This document shows positions 59,286 to 64,000 of a stretch of 64,000 nt of DNA, one piece after another. Under the pieces are notes generated by a model that was given only the letters and a program-made list of their open reading frames with translations, did no database searches and was not told where the DNA came from. The position numbers and the translations under genes were made by a program. The stretch's first letter is position 1. The number at the start of each line of letters is the position of its first letter. Source of the stretch: Sporomusa silvacetica DSM 10669 (lineage in GTDB: Bacteria; Bacillota; Negativicutes; Sporomusales; Sporomusaceae); contig NZ_LSLK01000059.1 of assembly GCF_002257705.1 (NCBI RefSeq), positions 186,001 to 250,000 of the forward strand, in the 5' to 3' direction.

Positions 59286-61109
59286 TTACTTATTTACGGT
59301 GAGTACAAGCTGGGTATCACCATCAATGATATAGTCAGTACTGATACATACCTTACGTTGACCGTCATCGCCTTTAGTCACTTTGGTGGTTGTATTGCCA
59401 TTTCCAGTTAGTCCCGATTTGACGGTGGCAGTATGCAAAGCTGGGCTAGGGCTTGTTTCGAATTTATCAGTCACCGTTTTTGGCGTGTTCCCATCACTAT
59501 TTTGTGTAACTCCAGGAACACTCATATCAAGGGCTTCTACCACAATGTCATTATTTCGGTCCCGTTTGACCAGTTCATTGACGGCCTCATCCAATGACTT
59601 AGGACGGGCTTTAACAAATAACTTGGCGATATCTTCTTCCCCATTTTGTTGCTTACCAAGTAGTTGTGCCACTGAAACCATACCGCCGCCGCGTACTACC
59701 AGCGTGAGTGTTCCCGCTTGCTGATCTTTGGGCACCGTATAGGTAATATGGCGTGTAATAAATTCATTACGGAAGGGTTTGAGTTTAACTGCAATATCCA
59801 CTTTGTCACCTGGCTTAACAGTACCGTTAGCGGCCTTGGCCTCGATAATAGTGGCTGTCCGTCGTTCAGTATCTATATCGATATTTACTTTGACATCCAT
59901 GATGTCAACAACAGCGAACTGGTTGCCTGCCAAAAGTGTCAAGGCTTCATGCACTTCAGCTACTGCCAATTCACCAATATTTCCCTGGGTATAAAACATA
60001 TTTTCACGTTTTAATACTTGGCCGGGGATACCTGCCGCACTGATTTCAAAGCTGACTTTAGCTGTTCCAGATCCAATGCGATCAGTTGTTTTTTCAATGG
60101 CATTAAAGACACTGACTGCCGCCAGGGTAGGCGCCAATTCTTCATCCCGGATTACTTGTGCCCACAGCTCATTGGTCTGCCCCAGGTTCTTATCAGTAAC
60201 AGTGATTCGTAGCGGTACAATGCCGGGGAATTTTCCTAGCTTACCTGCAACTCCAGCTCCTCTGTCCTGGTTGATTACGCCAATAGCTTCAGTGGGTGTT
60301 CCGACTTTGAAGGAGTTTTCCAAGCCACTGATTGTAGTAAAGACATCAGCGTCAGTGAGAAAGTAGTTGGCTTTACCTCGTTTTAGAAAAGGATGGCCAA
60401 ACGCCAAAATTTTGTCGCCTTCCACATAGGTTACTGTTCCTAATGCACCTACACTGACATCGCCACGCACTAATTGTACGCCGATAGTGCTGCCAGGTTC
60501 CACTGTTTTATACGCAATTCCATTGTTGGCATCAGCCATACTGCCATTTACTGCATAGGGGGTAAGATTATAGGGTTTGAGCTTATCTGCCAGCATTTTC
60601 AAAGATTGTTCACCAAAGCCTGCTACCATCAGAGGGGTGGCTACTGGGGTGGCTGCCAACTCCTCATCTGGTACCTTCTGCTCAGCTTGGCTATCAGTAA
60701 TATCCCATAGTTTGAGCATGTCGGCAATCGGTGTTACCATACCAATTTTATGGTCGGTTAATGACCAGCCGTAGGCAATAGCGCCTATCAGTTTGCCATT
60801 AATATATACCGGGCTGCCGCTCATTCCCTGGGCAATACCACCAGTACGGTCTATCACATCGCCAGATGTACGAACTAAAATTAGATCCCCTGACGGACCC
60901 TTTTGTTTCATAACTTCCAGAACTTCAACATCAAATTCCTCAATGGTATTACCGGAAACAACCGTTTTGGCAATACCATGCATACCTTTAGTAATTTGGT
61001 CTACAGGCAAAAATTCAGGCGCGGCCTGGACGTAAGCAATTGGTAGCAGGAAAAATACGGCTACCAGCGCTGTCAGACAGCGCCTCATAAATATCGACAA
61101 AATATTCAT
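59286..61109 (-). CDS. SpoIVB-like S55 peptidase-domain envelope protein
   Basis: A protein of about 607 residues with an N-terminal signal/anchor (about 8-28) and a SpoIVB peptidase S55 domain. Evidence: VDQITKGMHGIAKTVVSGNTI (catalytic-type His), DVIDRTGGIAQGMSGSPVY (GMSGSP nucleophile Ser), DHKIGMVTPI, and KILAFGHPFL. The C-terminal half (about 370-600) is beta-rich, without a clear family. SpoIVB is a sporulation signalling protease; this is a non-sporulation-type relative found in many bacteria with unknown job. The start is uncertain: ATG 61109 abuts GGGAAGG; a TTG (61100) or the GTG at 61124 are alternatives. It overlaps or adjoins the small gene upstream. Confidence 0.78.
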   Translation of the reverse strand: MNILSIFMRRCLTALVAVFFLLPIAYVQAAPEFLPVDQITKGMHGIAKTVVSGNTIEEFDVEVLEVMKQKGPSGDLILVRTSGDVIDRTGGIAQGMSGSPVYINGKLIGAIAYGWSLTDHKIGMVTPIADMLKLWDITDSQAEQKVPDEELAATPVATPLMVAGFGEQSLKMLADKLKPYNLTPYAVNGSMADANNGIAYKTVEPGSTIGVQLVRGDVSVGALGTVTYVEGDKILAFGHPFLKRGKANYFLTDADVFTTISGLENSFKVGTPTEAIGVINQDRGAGVAGKLGKFPGIVPLRITVTDKNLGQTNELWAQVIRDEELAPTLAAVSVFNAIEKTTDRIGSGTAKVSFEISAAGIPGQVLKRENMFYTQGNIGELAVAEVHEALTLLAGNQFAVVDIMDVKVNIDIDTERRTATIIEAKAANGTVKPGDKVDIAVKLKPFRNEFITRHITYTVPKDQQAGTLTLVVRGGGMVSVAQLLGKQQNGEEDIAKLFVKARPKSLDEAVNELVKRDRNNDIVVEALDMSVPGVTQNSDGNTPKTVTDKFETSPSPALHTATVKSGLTGNGNTTTKVTKGDDGQRKVCISTDYIIDGDTQLVLTVNK

Positions 61110-61120
61110 CCTTCCCAAAA

Positions 61121-61432
61121 TCACCGTTTAACTGGTTCAATTCTAACTAATATATCGCCTGTTCTGACTTTGTCGCCAGGTCTGACCAATACTTCACGGA
61201 CAACACCATCAACATTGGCACGTACTGCGACAGCCGGGCCAGTGATAGTTTCAACATATACCAGAATATCACCTTCACGCGCCATAGCGCCAGCAGCGAC
61301 AAGACCGTTTGATAAAACATTGCCTGACAGCACACCACGTTGATCAACGGTTTGACCGGCAGCCAGTGACCAAGCAACCACACCGATCACTAGCAATACG
61401 GTAATGGCGATAATCGTTTTTTTGTGAACCAT
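61121..61432 (-). CDS. Small membrane protein with a lipoyl/biotinyl-like hairpin
   Basis: A 103-residue protein: one TM helix (about 5-25, IIAITVLLVIGVVAWSLAAG), then a beta-rich half-domain. The end, ANVDGVVREVLVRPGDKVRTGDILVRIEP, is the typical lipoyl/biotinyl or HlyD hairpin, but the modified Lys is absent. HlyD-type proteins use this fold to pack with partners. It is probably translated with the S55 gene (4-bp overlap if the latter starts at GTG 61124). AGGTAGG lies eight bases before ATG at 61432. A sigma-A promoter lies about 50 bases upstream. Confidence 0.72.
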   Translation of the reverse strand: MVHKKTIIAITVLLVIGVVAWSLAAGQTVDQRGVLSGNVLSNGLVAAGAMAREGDILVYVETITGPAVAVRANVDGVVREVLVRPGDKVRTGDILVRIEPVKR

Positions 61433-61478
61433 ACATAACACCTACCTTTACTTTACTTAAAAGGCTCTTCTTACTTTT

Positions 61479-61506
61479 ATTATAACGTATTTTTTTTAAT
61501 TGGCAA
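61479..61506 (-). promoter_or_regulatory. Sigma-A promoter of the lipoyl-like/S55 pair
   Basis: Minus strand: TTGCCA at 61506-61501 (in the end of the upstream gene), a 16-base spacer, TATAAT at 61484-61479. The leader is about 40 bases. Confidence 0.65.
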
Positions 61507-62923
61507 CATCGGAAGACACAATTACTAACGCGTCACCTACCCGCCGCTCATGGCCGTCAGACGGTTGATTAACAATCTTACCTTTTACTACCATCTCACT
61601 TGAACCGCCACCATCCAGGTTCATAGCGTCCTGAGCCCCTAATTCTTGCATAAACAAGGCTAATTCCAAGAGTGTCATCCCAATACTGTCATCTTGCCGG
61701 CCATCAACAACCACTGCCAGAATATGGCCGTCAGCTTTAAGGCCAAGTGCCGTTCTCGGGGCACGGCCACCAGCTACATCTGAGCCAAATTCTTCGATTT
61801 TTGTAGTCAAAAATACACTGTTATTCTTAATCAACATGGGTCCAGCCCCCAGCACATGCTCGGTCTTATCCCATTCCGTCCCCAGCGTTTGCTGGACCTT
61901 AACGGTATCGCCTACTTTAAGGGAGGACATTAGTTTGGCAGCTTCACCATGAGCTGACAGTACTACCCCATCAGACGGTATGGGGGAATTACTCGGATTA
62001 ATGGCCGTTACTTTGTCATTTACTACAACATATTCCTGTCCATAGTTGTTGCAACCAGTGGTAGGAGCATACAAACCACTATATACTATAAGCTCATTTT
62101 CACCGCGTTCCCGGTTAACTGCATTAATAGGTATAGTCTGTCCGTCAGGCAGTGCGACTTTACCATCATATTGTACCTGATCAATCAGCAATTTGCCATC
62201 TGGCATAATGCCTAAGGCTGTCCGTGGTAGTTCCGACGTGCTGGCAATTTGACCATCAATTTTTAGTAAGCCGATAATGGAACCATCAAGGCCAAAGTAT
62301 GAACCATTAACAGCCGCCAGCGCATGCGTACGTTCAACCATAGATAGTAACGGCTCCAGGCCTTGCACCACGCCGTTAGAGATGGCTGGTTTTATGGTAA
62401 AGCCCGCTTTAGGATCAATATCAAGAATATGGGCCAATATCGGACCATTGGCTGAACTTTTCAGCCACGAGGTATAGGTAATACCCGGGGCTACTTGCTC
62501 GACAAGTTTGCGATCATATTTTTTGATGATATCGACGACTAGGCGGTTAGGATTTTTCAGGGTAAATACTTTATATGTATACTCTGTTTTAAGATCAATA
62601 ACAGCTCTGACTTTGCCTGATTCATCTGTCGATAACCGCAACTTGTCTACTGTTGCATCGTTAAAAACATATTGATTAGCCGTGTTACTGCCAATACCTG
62701 GCATATCAATGACCAACCGCGACGGGTTTTCGAGGGTTGTTACTAAATACTCAGGCAAAGTTGTTACATCAAATACAATTCGCACTGTGTCAGCTGTCTG
62801 GCTTGTCCGGACTTTGCTCAGAACATTACCCGGAGCTGCCCAAACAATACTCTGCATTACAAAGATAGCGATAGCTGTGACTACAGTAGTAACGGATAAT
62901 CTTTGCCTAAAATGTTTAAACAT
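61496..62923 (-). CDS. AMIN-domain phosphodiester glycosidase (NAGPA-like) protein
   Basis: A 475-residue protein: signal peptide about 1-29; AMIN domain (about 35-115; VRIVFDVTTLPEYLVTTLENPSRLVIDMPG), which binds peptidoglycan or septal sites in other proteins; then a phosphodiester glycosidase domain (about 175-470) with NGSYFGLDG, GAGPMLIKN, APRTALGL and the hallmark NLDGGGSSEMV. Family members (NAGPA, YigE) cleave N-acetylglucosamine-1-phosphodiesters. With the AMIN domain it may trim wall glycopolymers. It lies between flgJ and the lipoyl/S55 pair, 54 bases from the latter. Confidence 0.85.
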   Translation of the reverse strand: MFKHFRQRLSVTTVVTAIAIFVMQSIVWAAPGNVLSKVRTSQTADTVRIVFDVTTLPEYLVTTLENPSRLVIDMPGIGSNTANQYVFNDATVDKLRLSTDESGKVRAVIDLKTEYTYKVFTLKNPNRLVVDIIKKYDRKLVEQVAPGITYTSWLKSSANGPILAHILDIDPKAGFTIKPAISNGVVQGLEPLLSMVERTHALAAVNGSYFGLDGSIIGLLKIDGQIASTSELPRTALGIMPDGKLLIDQVQYDGKVALPDGQTIPINAVNRERGENELIVYSGLYAPTTGCNNYGQEYVVVNDKVTAINPSNSPIPSDGVVLSAHGEAAKLMSSLKVGDTVKVQQTLGTEWDKTEHVLGAGPMLIKNNSVFLTTKIEEFGSDVAGGRAPRTALGLKADGHILAVVVDGRQDDSIGMTLLELALFMQELGAQDAMNLDGGGSSEMVVKGKIVNQPSDGHERRVGDALVIVSSDVAN

Positions 62924-62952
62924 CTATTCCACACTCCTGATATAGAGTAAAA

Positions 62953-62973
62953 CCAGGCTAACGAGTAGCCTGG
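62953..62973 (-). terminator. Terminator overlapping the flgJ stop codon
   Basis: CCAGGCTA/TAGCCTGG forms an 8-bp stem over a 5-base loop; the flgJ stop lies in the second arm. The minus-strand RNA continues TTTTAC. It ends the flagellar operon. Confidence 0.75.
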
Positions 62974-63377
62974 CTTTTAACAGTAGTTTTACTCAACTGA
63001 TGGTAAAGCATATCGGCCAAGCCCATGCCACCGGCTTGCGCCATATTTTTGGTTAATTCAGTGTCTAACATCGAGGTCAGCATTTGTTCCTCTTGGCTGT
63101 TGCCAAATAAACCATCTTTGGGAACAGTAGCCCGCATACGTGTCATCATCATATTAAGGAAGACAGCTTCCATATCCTGACAAGCAGCTTTGAGTTTGGC
63201 ATCTTCGCCAGTTGCCGTTGTCGCTGTTGCAGTCGCTGTAGTTTTTACCTGTTCTGAAGCCTGAACAGCCTTTCCCAGCCGATCGGCAAAGTCCGCTCCT
63301 TGATCAGGCATGTTCATCCCACCACTACCGGCAGAAATTGTACTGGGCTGAATCAAATTGTTGGAGTTAATTCGCAT
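62958..63377 (-). CDS. flgJ: Flagellar rod-binding protein FlgJ (N-terminal domain only)
   Basis: A 139-residue protein matching the rod-binding N-terminal domain of FlgJ: about 60-130 contains LKAACQDMEAVFLNMMMTRMRATV and the closing EQMLTSMLDTELTKNMAQAGGMGLADMLYHQL. The muramidase domain found in enterobacterial FlgJ is missing, as in many other phyla. The first 50 residues are low-complexity. It probably scaffolds the flagellar rod in the periplasm. It lies 33 bases after flgI and closes the flagellar operon with a terminator over its stop. Confidence 0.9.
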   Translation of the reverse strand: MRINSNNLIQPSTISAGSGGMNMPDQGADFADRLGKAVQASEQVKTTATATATTATGEDAKLKAACQDMEAVFLNMMMTRMRATVPKDGLFGNSQEEQMLTSMLDTELTKNMAQAGGMGLADMLYHQLSKTTVKSQATR

Positions 63378-63410
63378 TCAATCACCGCCTAAGAAATTGA
63401 GATTATTCTT

Positions 63411-64000
63411 TTACATTATTTGTAGCTCAGCATGCAAGGCTCCTGCTGCTTTTATGGCTTGCAGAATAGAGATAATATCACGTGGAGTTGCACCTACCGC
63501 ATTAAGAGCAGCAACTACATCACCAACACTGGACGAAGCAGGTAATTCAACAAGTCCGGCAGGCTGTTCTTTAACTTCAACGGTGGTATCTGTTGTTACC
63601 ACTGTGTTGCCGTCTGAAAAGGATGGTGGCTGAGAAACATTCTTCGTCTGACCAATCTTTACAGTAAGGCCGCCTTGGGCGACAGCTACCTGATCAATTG
63701 TTACATTGCCGCCAATAACCACCGTACCGTTACGTTCATTAATAACAACTTTCGCGGCATTATCCGGCGTGATGGGTAATTCCTCGATAGCCGCGATAAA
63801 AGCTACTAAATTGTTACTGTAATAGGAAGGTATCTCGACAGTCACTGTACCAGGATCTTGGGGCAACGCAATCTGACCAAAATTCTGGCCAATAGCTTCA
63901 CTAATCCTGTTAGCGGTAGTAAAGTCTGGCTGACTGAGCGACAATGTAATTTTGTCTTTGTCGGTAAAGGCCATCGGTACTTCCCGTTCCACTAACGCTC
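63411..64000 (-). CDS. flgI: Flagellar P-ring protein FlgI (5' end beyond the window)
   Basis: The window holds the C-terminal part (about 196 residues) and the frame is open at the edge. ALVEREVPMAF, KITLSLSQPDFTTANRISEAIGQNFG, IPSYYSNNLVAFIAAIEELPI and KVVINERNGTVVIGGNVTI are the normal FlgI C-terminal signatures, ending ALHAELQIM. FlgI forms the P-ring around the rod in peptidoglycan, a part found only in bacteria with an outer membrane, so it supports the diderm interpretation. It is in an operon with flgJ. Confidence 0.93.
   Translation of the reverse strand, partial: ALVEREVPMAFTDKDKITLSLSQPDFTTANRISEAIGQNFGQIALPQDPGTVTVEIPSYYSNNLVAFIAAIEELPITPDNAAKVVINERNGTVVIGGNVTIDQVAVAQGGLTVKIGQTKNVSQPPSFSDGNTVVTTDTTVEVKEQPAGLVELPASSSVGDVVAALNAVGATPRDIISILQAIKAAGALHAELQIM

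Noticed and set aside
1..64000. CRISPR arrays, tRNA, rRNA or prophage genes
   Set aside because: No regularly spaced repeats, cloverleaf-like sequence or phage-type genes could be seen on either strand.

Overview
The window reads as chromosomal DNA of a diderm, probably endospore-forming Firmicute of the class Negativicutes, most likely a Sporomusaceae-type organism. The family-level call is inference. The evidence is a full lipid A, Kdo and Lpt pathway, BamA, TamB and Mla genes, a flagellar P-ring gene, porins with N-terminal SLH domains (OmpM type), Firmicute-like ribosome binding sites (GGAGG, many GTG and TTG starts), and several sites that fit the Bacillus sigma-H promoter consensus. No rRNA, tRNA, CRISPR array, prophage or intact transposase gene was seen.

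Layout. (1) 1-13300: a partial sulfatase-fold envelope enzyme, then a glycan locus (methyltransferase, GT2, a GT52/polysialyltransferase-like enzyme, two GT9 heptosyltransferases, two GT4 enzymes, a KpsS-like protein), the heptose genes rfaE2 and rfaE1, and lptD. (2) 13450-19700: a secreted repeat protein, three SLH-domain porins and a YqgF-like RNase H-fold protein. Each porin has a long leader with the same small stem-loop, preceded by a sigma-H-like promoter. (3) 19921-37269: one long leftward operon in the order lpxC, fabZ, lpxA, lpxI, lpxB, msbA, waaA, lpxK, kdsB, kdsA, kdsD, kdsC, lpxL, lptC, lptA, lptB, lptF/G, DUF3084. It starts at a good sigma-A promoter (TTGCAC-N17-TAAAAT) and has many 1-4 bp overlaps. 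(4) 37361-41700: an ATPase paired with a 784-residue FtsX/MacB-topology membrane protein of unknown function, then a second lpxL and a YjbH-like gene. (5) 42535-59100: the outer-membrane assembly block, in order mlaE, mlaF, mlaD, tolC, tamB, a sigma factor, a one-TM protein, bamA, an uncharacterised outer-membrane protein that appears to start at ATT, three ompH/skp genes, lpxD. (6) 59286-64000: an S55 (SpoIVB-like) protein, a small lipoyl-like membrane protein, an AMIN/phosphodiester-glycosidase protein, flgJ and the end of flgI.

Together the genes make Kdo-lipid A, add heptose and further sugars, flip it (MsbA), carry it across the envelope (LptB, LptF/G, LptC, LptA, LptD), assemble outer-membrane proteins (BamA, Skp, TamB), move phospholipids (MlaEFD) and tether the outer membrane to peptidoglycan (SLH porins). 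The least explained parts are the 784-residue protein with its ATPase, the sigma factor with its possible partner, the shared leader RNA of the porin genes, and the recurrent sigma-H-like promoters.
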